Shown one piece after another: positions 53,986 through 64,000 of a stretch of DNA of 64,000 nt. Each line of letters opens with the position of its first letter. Within the stretch, counting starts at the first letter, position 1. Source of the DNA: Hemicordylus capensis (taxonomy: Eukaryota > Chordata > Lepidosauria > Squamata > Cordylidae); the NCBI RefSeq assembly GCF_027244095.1, contig NC_069657.1, positions 144,704,857 through 144,768,856 on the forward strand. The letters run 5' to 3'. The notes beneath the pieces were generated by a model, which saw only the letters and a program-made list of their open reading frames with translations, did no database searches and was not told the origin of the DNA. The position numbers and the translations under genes were made by a program.

Positions 53986-54396
53986 AGAAATGCAAGTGTG
54001 CAAGGATGCTCTCCCCCCCCCCCCCCCACACACACACACTTTCCTTTCTATTTTAACCTGATGCAGAGCATCAGAAAGAGATGTTTAGTGGCTGGTGGGA
54101 GATATCTTTGCAAAGACTATTGGAGCCAGGAACACCTCAGTCAAAATGTGAATATGTTCTTACCTCTGGGTGTTTTCCAGACTATGAGATTTGCAATGGG
54201 TAAAGCATCTTGGTTTAAAACCAAGATTAAAGTGTTATTTCGTGCTTTGTTGTAGACTTGTGGCCATTCACATTTTCCATCCATTGCAACGTATTTTCAA
54301 GGCAGGACTGTCCGTATTCTCCATGAAACACATTTATCCGCCCCTCCTCCTGCTCCATTTGAGCCAATGGAGTTGCGGGGGGAGGGAGTGAATTAT
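53986..54396. other. Unassigned spacer with C and CA runs
   Basis: A poly-C run and a short CA run lie near 54011-54041. No gene. Confidence 0.4.
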
Positions 54397-55302
54397 TATT
54401 ATTATTGTTATTTCTTGTTTACACAGTCAGACAGGTGTTATTGACTGGTTTGTTTTATCCAGACATCGAGTCCTTCCCAAGGACCTGGGATGCCAGAAAT
54501 TTATTGTCAATTGTTATAGATATTGTCGCAGAATATAGGCTGTTCCCAGTAAAGCTGCTTTTTTTAATTGGCTGATGGTGATTTCTGTGGCCCCTATGGT
54601 ATTAAGGTGCTCTTCAAGGTCTTTTGGAACTGCACCCAGGGTGCCAATTACCACTGGGATTATTTTGGCCTTTTTCTGCCAAAGCCTTTCAATTTCAATT
54701 TGTAGATCTTTGTGTATTCTTATTTTTTCTATTTCTTTTTCTTCTATTCTGCTATCCCCTGGTATTGCTATGTCGATTATTCTTTCTTCTCGACTACAGT
54801 TATATCTGGTGTATTGTGTGGCAGATGTTTATCTGTTTGTAGTCATTATTGACCATTTGAAGTGCATCTTCTTCACTGTCCTTGATATATTCTTCAACGC
54901 CTCTTTTCTCCTCCTCTACTGTTTGATGGACTTGCAGCATTCCTCTTCCACCTGAGCTGAGAGGGAGGTATAGCCTATCGACATCACTGTGGGGGTGCAG
55001 AGCGTGATTGATGGTCATGATTTTCCTGGTCTTACGATCTAGCGTCTCTAGCTCTGCCTGGGTCCAGTCTATTATTCCTGCACTGTATCTGATAACAGGT
55101 ATAGCCCAGGTGTTTATGGCTTGTATGATGTTCCCGCCATTGAGTTTGGAGTTGAGGATTTTTCTAACTCTCCTGATGTATTTACTTCCAATTTTTCTTT
55201 TAACTTCAGTGTGTGCGATGTTATCAGCCTGGAGAATGCCCAAGTATTTGTAACATTATTTCTCTTCCAGGTTCTTGATCTTGCTTCCATTGGGCAGTTC
55301 TG
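54397..55302 (-). mobile_element. R4/Dong LINE, 3' half, minus-strand copy
   Basis: The minus-strand reading includes NIAHTEVKRKIGSKYIRRVR, INTWAIPVIRYSAGIIDWTQ and DRKTRKIMTINHALHPHSD, typical of the region after the RT domain in R4/Dong elements. It then jumps to the 3' end, so an internal piece (zinc-finger and much of the endonuclease region) is missing. The 3' end near 54420 carries the R4 tail and an ATT run (TAA on the sense strand). It abuts a plus-strand R4 copy head to head at about 55302. Confidence 0.82.
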
Positions 55303-56827
55303 CTGATTGACAAAATGATTTTAGAAAATTGCAAGAGAAGGAAAAAAAATCTGTGTTGTATGGATTGACTACAAGAAACAACTGGTGTCAGCAAAAACAT
55401 TCAGTTTTTTTTTAAAAAGCAATGAGCATGTGGAGTACACAGTTAACAATCAATGACAAGACACTTGGACTGGTTAGCATTAGAAGAGACATTTTCCAAG
55501 GGGACTCACTATCCCTACTGTTGTTTGTAATTGCCATGACTCCACTTTCACAAATACTAAACAAAACAGGCCTTGGATACCAAACATCTAAAACATCAAG
55601 TAAAATCTACCATCTGCTGTACATGGACGATCTGAAGTTGTATGGAAAGTCCCAGTCAGAAATTGAATCACTGCTAAACACTGTCCGTATATTCACTAGC
55701 GATATAGCAGTGGAGTTTGGACTGGACAAGTGTGCTGCATTAACAATGAACAGAGGAAAAATAACAAAAACAGAAGGAATAGGACTGCCCAATGGAAGCA
55801 AGACCAAGAACCTGGAAGAGAAAAACCATTACAAATACTTGGGCATTCTCCAGGCTGATAACATTGCACACACTGAAGTTAAAAGAAAAATTGGAAGTAA
55901 ATACATCAGGAGAGTTAGAAAAATCCTCAACTCCAAAATCAATGGCGGGAATGACCATCAATCATCAATCATGCTCTGCACCTGTGCAGTGATGTAGATA
56001 GGCTATACCTCCCTGGCAGCTCAGGTGGAAGAGGAATGCTACAAGGAGGAGAAAAGAGGCCTTGAAGAATATAGAAAGGACAGTGAAGAAGATGCACTTA
56101 AAATGGTCAAGAACGAGAAACTATTCAACACCAATGAAAGAAAACAGGCCTACAAGAATGAACATGTCAGGAACCGAGCAGAAAAATGGAAAAAGAAGCC
56201 ACTGCATGGTCAATATTTGCACAATATAAGTGGAAAATCAGACATCACCAAGACCTAGCAATGGCTTAAGAATGGCAACTTGAAGAAAGAAACAGAGGGT
56301 TTAATACTGGCTGCATAAGAACAGGCACTAAGAACAAATGCTATAAGAGCAAAAGTCGAAAAGTCAACAACAAACAGCAAGTGCTGCCTTTGTAAAGAAG
56401 CAGATGAAACAGTGGACCACCTGATCAGCTGTTGTAAGAAGATCGCACAGACTGACTACAAACAAAGGCATGACAAGGTAGCAGGGATGATACACTGGAA
56501 CATCTGCAAAAAATACAAGCTACCTGTAGCCAAAAATTGGTGGGACCATAAAATTGAAAAAGTTGAAGAAAATGAAGATGTAAAAATATTATGGGACTTC
56601 CGACTACAAACAGACAAACATCTGCCACACAATACACCAGATATAACTGTAGTCGAGAAGAAAGAAACACAAGTCAAAATAATTGACATAGCAATACCAG
56701 GGGATAGCAGAATAGAAGAAAAAGAAATAGAAAAAATCACCAAATACAAAGATCTACAAATTGAAATTGAAAGGCTGTGGCAGAAAAAGACCAAAATAAT
56801 CCCAGTGGTAATTGGCACCCTGGGTGC
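55303..56827 (+). mobile_element. R4/Dong LINE, RT to endonuclease, plus-strand copy
   Basis: The 5' truncated copy starts in the RT domain (codons for LIDKMILENCKRRK). It continues through FQGDSLSLLLFVIAMTPLSQ (motif B), HLLYMDDLKLYGKSQ (catalytic MDD) and KYLGILQADNIAH, and after a frame change and deletion near 55955 through KCCLCKEADETVDHLISC (zinc-finger-like) and the restriction-like endonuclease region (LPHNTPDITVVEKKE followed by KIIDIAIPGD). In-frame stops lie at about 56257 and 56319. It is interrupted at about 56828 by another LINE and resumes at 58304. Confidence 0.88.
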
Positions 56828-58303
56828 AGATAAACATTTACTATTATTGATATATAAGTTATATGAGATCACCCGCCTGCGGGTGCGTTATACCCAGGAT
56901 GATCAATTATCAGCAGAGGTATCAGTAAATAGAGGGGTAAGGCAGGGATGTATTCTGGCACCTACTTTATTTAATGTTTACATTAATTTGGTAGTGAGCT
57001 GCCTTGATGACTCATCCTTACATCCACCTAGGCTGACACAGAAGCATATAGCAATTTTGCTATATGCCGATGACATGATCCTTCTCTCCCAGACCCTCAT
57101 TGGATTATGTAGAGCTCGGGCGCAATGAACTTTATATTGCAACAGAGAGCTGATTGAGGTAAACTGCCAGAAGACCAAGGTATTAGTTTTCGCCAAGAGG
57201 CCTAAGATTCATACTTGGCATATGAACGGAAATAAAATTGAACAAGTAAAATCTTATAAATTCCTGGGAGTTGTGTTCCATGCAGTTGGCACTCGGAATG
57301 TACACCAAAAACATATTATCCAGAGCGCTCAAACCTCAATTAACGTAAACAAATCATTTCACTTCTCACATGGAGCTAGGTATATACCTGTTACATTAAA
57401 ACTATTTGCTGCCAAAGTACTTCCGCAAATAATGTATGGTGCACAGTTAGGCACATTTACTAATTTTGCCTTGATCGAATCTTTGCAAACTAAATTTATA
57501 AGAAGTATACTGCAACTTCCAAGGTGTGTCTCAAATTCTGTCATTAGAAGAGAGGTGGGACTGACCACAATTGAATCCTGCTACTGGAAAGCCATTATAC
57601 TTTTCTGGCTAAGGCTTGTGTTTACAAAGGTTGGGTTGGTATATCTTATCCCGGAGGATCCTTTCAAATCTAATAGGGAATTAGGAATCATGGAAAAATT
57701 ATCAGCATATGGATTCTCCCTAGTGGAGATAACCAGACTAGGATTTGATCGAGCTAAGCACTTGATTATACAGCATATACAGGTTGTAGAGCTGCAAATG
57801 GAACAGGCAGACTTACCACGTGGTATGTATCTTGGAAGTCAGAACATTGAGTATAAGCCAGCTCCATATTTAAGTAATGTCTTGATACCAACGTTCAAGC
57901 GAGCTCTCACTCTCTCCCGATTAAACGCTCTACCTACATCAGTTTTATTTGGAAGATTCGCAGGTACGTCAAGTGTATCTTGAGTGTGCCCATGTGGATC
58001 TGGCCATATCAAAACAACTGCTCATGTCCTGTTGTACTGTGATCACTATAGAGAAGTAAGATATAAATTAATAGCCCCACTCTTGAATAATTTCCCGGGT
58101 CATCAAGATGAATTTTATTTAAATTATCTGCTTACCAACCTAAATTCTGATATTGTAGATACGGTGGCTAAATTTTGCTATATAATATGTCAAATGCGGA
58201 CTCACATAGTGTAATGAACTTTCTATTGACGTTCCTATTTTCATTTTTATCTGTTTTTATTTTATTTTACTGGTCTATGACCAAAATAAATATATATTGG
58301 TAT
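56828..58303 (+). mobile_element. Second LINE (I/Vingi-like?) inserted in R4
   Basis: The fragment reads RGVRQGCILAPTLFNVYINL (RT motif B), HIAILLYADDMILLSQ (catalytic YADD) and VKSYKFLGVVFHAVGTRN, a long C-terminal region, and a cysteine-rich end CPCGSGHIKTTAHVLLYC. One frame stays open over about 1.37 kb except for two TGA codons at 57126 and 57981, so it is unusually well preserved. The 3' end is AT-rich (ATAAATATATATTGGTATAT) without a long poly-A. The 5' part including the endonuclease is missing. I recall similar ends in the I/Vingi group, but L1-like groups cannot be excluded by reading. Confidence 0.75.
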
Positions 58304-58660
58304 ATTAGAAGAAAAAGAAATAGAAACAATCACAAAATACAAAGATCTACAGATTGAAATGGAAAGGCTGTGGCAGAAAAAGACCAAAGTAATCCCAGTG
58401 GTAATTGGCACCCTACGTGCAATTCCAAAACAACTTGAAGAGCACCTCAACACCATAGGGGCCACAGAAATCACCATCAGCCAATTACAAAAAGCAGCTT
58501 TATTGGGAACAGCCTATATTCTGCGACGATATCTATAACAACAGCAACAACATTGACAATAAATTTCTGGCATCCCAGGTCCTTGGGAAGGACTCGATGT
58601 CTGGATAAAACAAACCAGTCAATAACACCTGTCTGACTGTGTACATAAATAATGATAATA
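58304..58660 (+). mobile_element. R4/Dong LINE, 3' end
   Basis: It resumes R4 sequence with a stretch of about 120 bp (to about 58426) that repeats 56704-56826 with roughly six differences. It then runs through the C-terminal codons (EEHLNTIGATEITISQLQKA, then LLGTAYILRRYL) to the TAA stop near 58538, the 3' UTR (CAATAACACCTGTCTGACTG) and an AT-rich tail. Confidence 0.85.
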
Positions 58661-60019
58661 ACAAATTAATAATACCCTTCCGATCTCCTTCCCCTCAGTC
58701 TCCCCTCCCCTTCTGTGTCAACAAGCTCAAGTTATATTGGAAGCAAGTGGCGGAGAAGGGATGTGTGGAGTTTGGGATAAGGGGGAGGAAATGAGGAGAA
58801 AGCTGAGATTTCTCCCTGCCTGTTTCTCTCCCCATGGTGAGGGGTCAGAGGAAGCAAGTATGGGCAGGGGGAGCAAAGAATTGTCAACACCACAACACTC
58901 TGTAACACATAAACTCCATTGCAAGCCTCCCTACCATGGAAAAATGCAGCTACTTTCCTGCAACCCTATTACCACATTATAGGACCATATCATTAAAATT
59001 TGAAACAAGGAATCAGAAATATGGACAGCACCCTGCTGACAGCAGAGCATCTTGTGACAGTGCAGTGAGTATGATGTCAAAACACTGGCAATACAGAGGG
59101 GCACTTATGGGACATATGGCAGCCTGTAATCTGGAAAGTGCCCTGGACAGGATTTAAAGGACTGGAATTCCTTTTCGGCTTGATTGCCCTACAGTGGCAG
59201 CAAACTTCAACACCCACCACTATTCACAGTATTGAATATTTGAAGTTCATCAAAATTAGCAAAGAGAAAACAGCTCTCAAGCATTGAGGAAAAATTCAAA
59301 TTTTGAAAGGGGGCAAATTTCAAATATTCTTGCATATTCATTTCAGCTGTGCCATTCACAGAAGAAGTATGTTTCTTTAGAAATAATAGGACTTCAAAAA
59401 ACATATGAGGTAATCTACGCAGAAAACCCAAGGGCATTTCTGAAACATGAAACCAATGGACCTTTAAGAGACATACTATTAAGTAAGCCACCCACGAGAC
59501 ATAGATGGTTTATTATCTCAAAATTGTTTCCTTCTCACAATGCAGTCAACATATTCATTTCTTCAGGGAGAGAGAAATAAAGACAGCCCTATTAAAACAT
59601 CTTCTGGGATTCTTTCCTGTTCCCAAAAACAAGGAACTAAAGAGCAGCCTACAACAACCTCCACCCAGCCAGAGGAGGGAATAAAAAGGCATTTCACAAA
59701 AGGGAGGGAGCCTCTGACTTCTCTGCTAATGGGGCTGGAGATCCACCTTCTCATCCTCATAACTTACAGCTCACAATTTGAGTAGGTGTCAGGTGCAAGA
59801 AGAGAAGCCCCCTTCGATGCTTCAGTTGTACAATTATCATTTTGGTTTCAGTTTGGGGGCTTCTGAAACCCCTATCAGGACAGTGGGGTAGTTCATTGCT
59901 TGTCTCTGTGGCCGTGGAACGTATGCCTGCTGTCTGCAACTTAGGGCCAAGGCATTGTTCCACTTGACTTCAGTATCAATTTTTGTAGTAACATTTGGCT
60001 GTGGCTTTGACAGGACACC
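58661..60019. other. Unassigned spacer
   Basis: No recognised gene or repeat. Open frames of 70 to 100 codons lack domains. Confidence 0.35.
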
Positions 60020-60250
60020 TCACTTCAAGTCATATGAGCATATCAAGCTGCCTTGTGATGAACTGGTAAGTGGTCAGTGGACTAATACATTCTGATTCAT
60101 ATGGAAACAGACCGTTGGTCCATCTAGATCCGTATTATATACAGTGACTGGGAGCAGTTCTCCAGATTTTTTTCCAGCTGGAAATTGCAGGGACTGACCT
60201 GGGACCTTTTGCATACAACGTATCTGCTCTACAACTGAGCTACAGCCCCA
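60020..60250 (-). repeat. tRNA-derived SINE
   Basis: Read on the minus strand it starts GGGGCTGTAGCTCAGTTG (A-box-like), has GCATGCAAAAGGTCC-like wording and a degenerate B box, and ends near AGGCAGCTT-like sequence at about 60047. It is a SINE head, not a functional tRNA gene, as the stem pairing is poor. Confidence 0.65.
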
Positions 60251-60259
60251 TCCAGGTAA

Positions 60260-60510
60260 ATCAAAGCTGTACGAATCGGCCTTATACCAAGTCAGAGCAT
60301 TTGTCTCATGCTTGCAAGAATGAGTGGCAGCAGTTCTCCAGGCTTTCAGACAGGGGTCTTTCCCAGCCCTACTTGGAGACTGATTGATTGATTGAACACA
60401 TTTTTATACTGCCCCCTGGGCGGTTCACATTCTAATGCCAGGGATTAGACCTGGAACTTCGTGCATGCAGAGCATATGCTCTACCACTGAGCTGTAGCCC
60501 CTCCATCATT
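60260..60510 (-). repeat. tRNA-derived SINE with small insertion
   Basis: A second minus-strand copy of the same SINE: head at 60445-60510 (GGGGCTACAGCTCAGTGG and GTAGAGCATATGCTCTGCAT), body at 60265-60375. A LINE-tail-like piece (GATTGATTGATTGAACAC at about 60382) lies between. Confidence 0.6.
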
Positions 60511-61611
60511 GCATGGGTCTCCTCTTTCTATGTTTCTGTTTACTTCCGCTGGGCTTCTGCTACAACCCACTTCATTTAGGATACTGGACTTCATCAATTA
60601 ATGAGACAGAACTGACTGCAAGGCAAGACAAAATAATGTCATTCACGGCTACTGCTGCCATTTTAGGCATACCTACTATTGGAAACCAATCTGTCATACT
60701 TCATTAACATGCTTAGTACTGGGATGTTAGCACTGCTCAGATACAATAGTTTCTTTTCCACATTGGATGAGCATCACTCAACTCAATACCAGTCTGGATT
60801 TCCTTTCAGTCTCTTGTTTAATCTATGAAGGGAGGAAATGGTGCCCCTGCCAAAGTTTAGCTGACTTTACTGGGTTTTAGATGCACTCCTTTGTAGTATT
60901 TTATAATGAAAATTGATAAATTATTGTTTTGCTTCCCTGAAGTATTAAGATAAATGAATTGGCATTAGATTCATTTAATTCACAGAAACAATGAGACGAA
61001 GGGGAATCGCTAGTCTTTGAATATAATAATGCATATCACAATTTATAGATGATCAGTGATCATTGGCTAAGATTTCTACGGGTGATGCTCATGGACCTTT
61101 TTCTTAGTTTCCTCTTAAATACAAAAAGAAAGATAATGAGAAGGACATCAGAAGCTGAAAAGGCTATGAAGATTAGAAATCCAGAGTTGTGTCCAGAGCT
61201 GCACAAGCAGAAGGAATGTTCTCTAAGGGGAATTCCTTACTCTCTCATCCAGCCAGCAACCTTCTGCATCTCCCAAAAGCCTCTCATGGGGGAACCTTCA
61301 GAAACGGGATGGGATGGGCCATGAAGGCCTGTAGTGGTGGGAGGGAATTGCTGAAAATCAGGCAGAGGCACTTCTCTGGAGCTGAACTCACAGAATGTGC
61401 TTCTACTTAAATTTTGGCAATTCCCCTCTTCACCTTCACCTCTGCACAAACCACCCCCTTCTGGATGGCCCCTCAACCTTGGGAAGAGAGAGCTATTTTT
61501 GCATAGTGAGCATGAATAGTCTCCTTTGCTAAGCAGGGCTCACCTTGGTCTGCAGTTGAATGGGTGACTACATGTGTGAGCACTCTCTGCTATAAGGGAC
61601 TCGCCTTAGGG
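60511..61611. other. Unassigned spacer
   Basis: No gene recognised. The open frame at 60513 starts inside SINE-adjacent DNA and is rejected. Confidence 0.35.
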
Positions 61612-61795
61612 GATAGTTCCTTAGGTCAGTGGTAGAGCATCTGCTTAGCATACAGAAGATCTCAGATTCAATCTCTGACATCTCTAGGTAGGACTGGGAA
61701 AGACTTCTGCCTGAAACCTTGGAGATGCCACTGCTAGTCAGTGTAGACAATACTGAGCTGGATGGAACAATGGCTTGACCAGTATAATTCCTATT
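61612..61795 (+). repeat. tRNA-derived SINE
   Basis: GGTCAGTGGTAGAGCATCTG, GCATACAGAAGATC, a degenerate B box (GATTCAATCTC), then GACTTCTGCCTGAAACC and GTCAGTGTAGACAATACTGA. Same family as the two copies near 60.2 kb, in the other orientation. Confidence 0.7.
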
Positions 61796-62310
61796 TAACC
61801 TCCAGGATATGCTTTGGTGGGGGGCAGCCTCTACAGGATGCCTTGGGGAAGAAGCAGTGCAGTTCCTTTGTGCAAGCTTCCTTCTGCTCACGCATACAGA
61901 TACAGCTCTGTGGTTGCAATCTTAAGCAGAATCCACAGAAACTAAACTTAAACTGGTGGGATTCATTCACACATGATTCATTCACACACATTCATTCAAA
62001 CATTATTTGGTTAAAATTGTAGACCTGTAGTCCTGTTCCATAAAACTGCAGTTGTTCTTACAGATACCTCAGCTGAACTCAGTAGAATTGCTTGCACAGA
62101 CGTGTGGCACTGGGCAGGATTACAGCTGCCATGAGATACTTTTTTTCCTTCTTTTTTCTTTCCCACCACCCCATGGACACATGACTATGGGATTGGTATA
62201 ACGGGTTGATCCAGCCATTCCGACTACTGTATAACAGTAAACCTAATCTAATGTTTTGTTTTAATGCTTTTTTATGTCTTTTAAAATTGATTGATTGTAA
62301 ACCTAATCTA
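61796..62310. other. OR 4 upstream flank
   Basis: No gene. Short direct repeats (TCATTCACACA near 61963-61990 and TGTAAACCTAATCTA near 62237 and 62296) are present. Confidence 0.4.
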
Positions 62311-62325
62311 TTTACTCACAGAGCA
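62311..62325 (+). promoter_or_regulatory. Candidate splice acceptor upstream of OR 4
   Basis: CTATTTACTCACAG ends in AG at 62320-62321, 21 bases before the ATG, matching the position seen in the other OR genes. Confidence 0.45.
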
Positions 62326-62342
62326 CACCTCATCTGGTCTCA

Positions 62343-63278
62343 ATGGTGAAGAAAAATCATACCTCTGTGACTGAATTCATTTTCTTGGGATTCACAGACC
62401 ATCCAGAGCTCCAGATTCCCCTTTTCCTGCTATTTCTTCTTATCTATGCTGTAACGTTAGTGGGGAATCTCGGAATGATTTTGTTGATCCAGATTGATTC
62501 TCGACTTCATACTCCCATGTACTTCTTCCTCAGCAACCTGTCTCTCCTGGATGTTGCCTATTCAACTGTCATTGCTCCCAGAATGCTGATTACATTTGTA
62601 ACAGAAAACAAAGCTATTCTGTTCAACGAGTGTGCGGTTCAATTCTTTTTTTTCTGCGTTGCTGTGTCCTGTGAATGCTGCCTCTTGGCTGCAATGGCAT
62701 ATGATCGTTTCACAGCCATCTGCAGCCCACTGCTGTATACAGTCATCATGTCCAGAAGACTCTGCATTCTGCTGGTTGTCACTGCATACCTCTGTGGCTT
62801 TGTGAATGCACTTGTTCAGACAAGTTTAATATTCAATTTGTCATTCTGTGGCTCCAATGTCATTGACCATTTCTTCTGTGATGTGCTCCCTGTTCTGAAA
62901 CTGTCTTGCACCGATGCACACATGACTCATAACGTGCACTTCACTTTATCCAGCATAATTGTGATCAGCACTGTCTTGACTGTTCTGGTCTCCTACCTAT
63001 ACATCCTGGCAGCCATTCTCCGAATCAAATCAACGGATGGTCGACGCAAGACTTTCTCCACCTGTGCCTCCCACTTGACTGCTGTGACCATCTTTTTTGG
63101 AACAGTTGCATTCATGTACATAAGACCCAATTATAAGTTTGCAGTGAATGAGGACAAAATAATCTCTGTGTTCTATACTCTAGTGATCCCTATGTTAAAT
63201 CCCTTGATTTACAGCTTGAGGAACAAGGAAGTGAAGGATGTCATGAAGAGAATGATCCAAAGGACATTTTCTTCCTAA
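62343..63278 (+). CDS. Class II olfactory receptor 4 (OR5/8/9-like), intact
   Basis: A 311-residue seven-helix odorant receptor. It shows NHT glycosylation at residue 5, [20 protein letters not shown] in loop 1/TM2, [33 protein letters not shown] with the paired Cys, [14 protein letters not shown] in TM6 (T where most members have A) and [17 protein letters not shown] at TM7 and the tail. It is clearly the parent-like paralogue of the pseudogene at 39138, sharing TM4 to stop and about 200 bp of 3' flank. The start is supported by the canonical N-terminus (HTSVTEF) and an acceptor-like site. Confidence 0.95.
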   Translation: MVKKNHTSVTEFIFLGFTDHPELQIPLFLLFLLIYAVTLVGNLGMILLIQIDSRLHTPMYFFLSNLSLLDVAYSTVIAPRMLITFVTENKAILFNECAVQFFFFCVAVSCECCLLAAMAYDRFTAICSPLLYTVIMSRRLCILLVVTAYLCGFVNALVQTSLIFNLSFCGSNVIDHFFCDVLPVLKLSCTDAHMTHNVHFTLSSIIVISTVLTVLVSYLYILAAILRIKSTDGRRKTFSTCASHLTAVTIFFGTVAFMYIRPNYKFAVNEDKIISVFYTLVIPMLNPLIYSLRNKEVKDVMKRMIQRTFSS

Positions 63279-63480
63279 TAAGCATCCATGCTAAAAAGGA
63301 CTTATGTAGAAATAAGAAGAGATTCTGGAACAAACAGCACTACTTGGTGCCAGTGGCAGCCTAAGGCAAATACCATTTGCTGTCCCATGCCAGCCTCATT
63401 GGCACTGCCTTCCACTTAACCAGCCTTGCCACTCAGGCTGGAACCTGGCACTGACACCACCTATCTTCTTCAGGGGCAGA
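63279..63480 (+). repeat. 3' flank shared with OR pseudogene
   Basis: Homologous to 39641-39835 with scattered changes. It shows that the duplication between the 39 kb and 62 kb loci was at DNA level. Confidence 0.6.
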
Positions 63481-64000
63481 TCCAAAAGGGGCTGCCAGGG
63501 TGCTCAGACACCCCCTGTGAATTGATTGGCATTGCAAACAAAATGATTGTCCCATGGTCTGGGTCATTCATCATCCCTGGTGGCCAAGTGCTCTCTTCCA
63601 CCTCCTTCTCCTCCTTCTGACAACAGGGCACCCGCAGCCTGGCCCGCCAATCAAGCTCTCTCTTCAACCCCTTCCTCTCTCCCGGTTGTCAGTCTCAATG
63701 AGGCAGAGAGTGCAGCACCTGAATTTGTGTGTCAGGCTCGTCCTTAGGGTGGGGTGACCAGGGCGATTGCCCCAGCTCCACTCTGGGACAGCACCTGCAG
63801 GGGCATGCCTGCCCTGTAAGAATTGACCTTCCTCCCCTCTCCCAGCTCAGCCAATTTGTAAAATTACAGCCTGCAAGAGCTGAGTGCAGGCTTGCCTGCT
63901 ATCCAAAGGCTCTTTACAGGAGATTATACACTGCTACAGCTCCCTTTCCAGACTGACTCTCAGCTGTTCAGCAGGTGGGCAGGGCTTCCAAGGGCTTCTC
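63481..64000. other. Unassigned window end
   Basis: No gene recognised. Confidence 0.35.

Noticed and set aside
56412-57128. Apparent 238-residue protein with endonuclease and RT parts
   Set aside because: It is a chance in-frame join of the R4 LINE and the different LINE inserted at about 56828.
60195-60250. Possible tRNA gene (and others at 60445-60510 and 61615-61680)
   Set aside because: A and B boxes are present, but stem pairing is poor and SINE bodies follow; these are SINE heads.
60513-60707. Small ORF with a signal-peptide-like start
   Set aside because: No conserved features, and it begins beside SINE DNA; hydrophobic starts occur by chance.

Overview
The window looks like chromosomal DNA of a squamate reptile, most likely a lizard. 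It combines a class II olfactory receptor (OR) cluster with a repeat set typical of squamates: a Sauria-type SINE, BovB, R4/Dong and L2/CR1-type LINEs, Tc1 and hAT-like DNA elements, and a Ngaro tyrosine-recombinase retrotransposon. Host genes are few. Nothing bacterial, no real tRNA or rRNA gene and no CRISPR array was seen.

Host genes. Four intact single-exon OR genes lie at 4161-5096 and 15485-16423 (minus strand) and at 47255-48190 and 62343-63278 (plus strand). All four belong to one related OR5/8/9-like group. There are also a 5'-truncated OR pseudogene at 39138-39640, sister to the gene at 62343, and a captured OR start fragment at 12896-13014, copied from the gene at 4161. The two minus-strand genes belong to tandemly duplicated units that also share 3' flanks and a conserved block 2.5 to 5.6 kb upstream. 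A third copy of that block at 338-3420 belongs to a gene to the left of the window. Each intact OR has a pyrimidine-rich splice-acceptor-like site just upstream of its ATG, as expected for OR genes with noncoding 5' exons.

Region by region. 1-3.4 kb: end of a foldback element, then the conserved block split by a CT-rich repeat that itself carries a nearly intact Tc1 element. 4-14 kb: OR gene 1 and a dense group of hAT-like long-inverted-repeat (foldback) elements, including a ~1.08 kb inverted duplication that also copied the start of OR gene 1. 14-25 kb: OR gene 2, an L2-like LINE split by a 1.3 kb solo LTR, the third conserved block, and a second L2-like fragment. 25-31 kb: nested repeats, including a second solo LTR, a split BovB LINE and three foldback elements. 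31.1-37.8 kb: a nearly complete Ngaro element on the minus strand. 38-47 kb: OR pseudogene, LINE tails, Sauria SINE, another foldback element and a smaller MITE. 47-54 kb: OR gene 3 and repeats. 54.4-58.7 kb: two R4 LINE copies head to head, one split by a different, well-preserved LINE. 58.7-64 kb: tRNA-derived SINEs and OR gene 4.

The points most worth a second look are the family of foldback elements with recognisable ends and 8-bp target duplications, the inverted duplication that captured an OR promoter-proximal segment and ends in a small hairpin, and an unclassified repeat family with conserved ends and a variable minisatellite-like middle. All similarity statements are by-eye comparisons within the window. 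Family names come from recalled motifs, not database searches.
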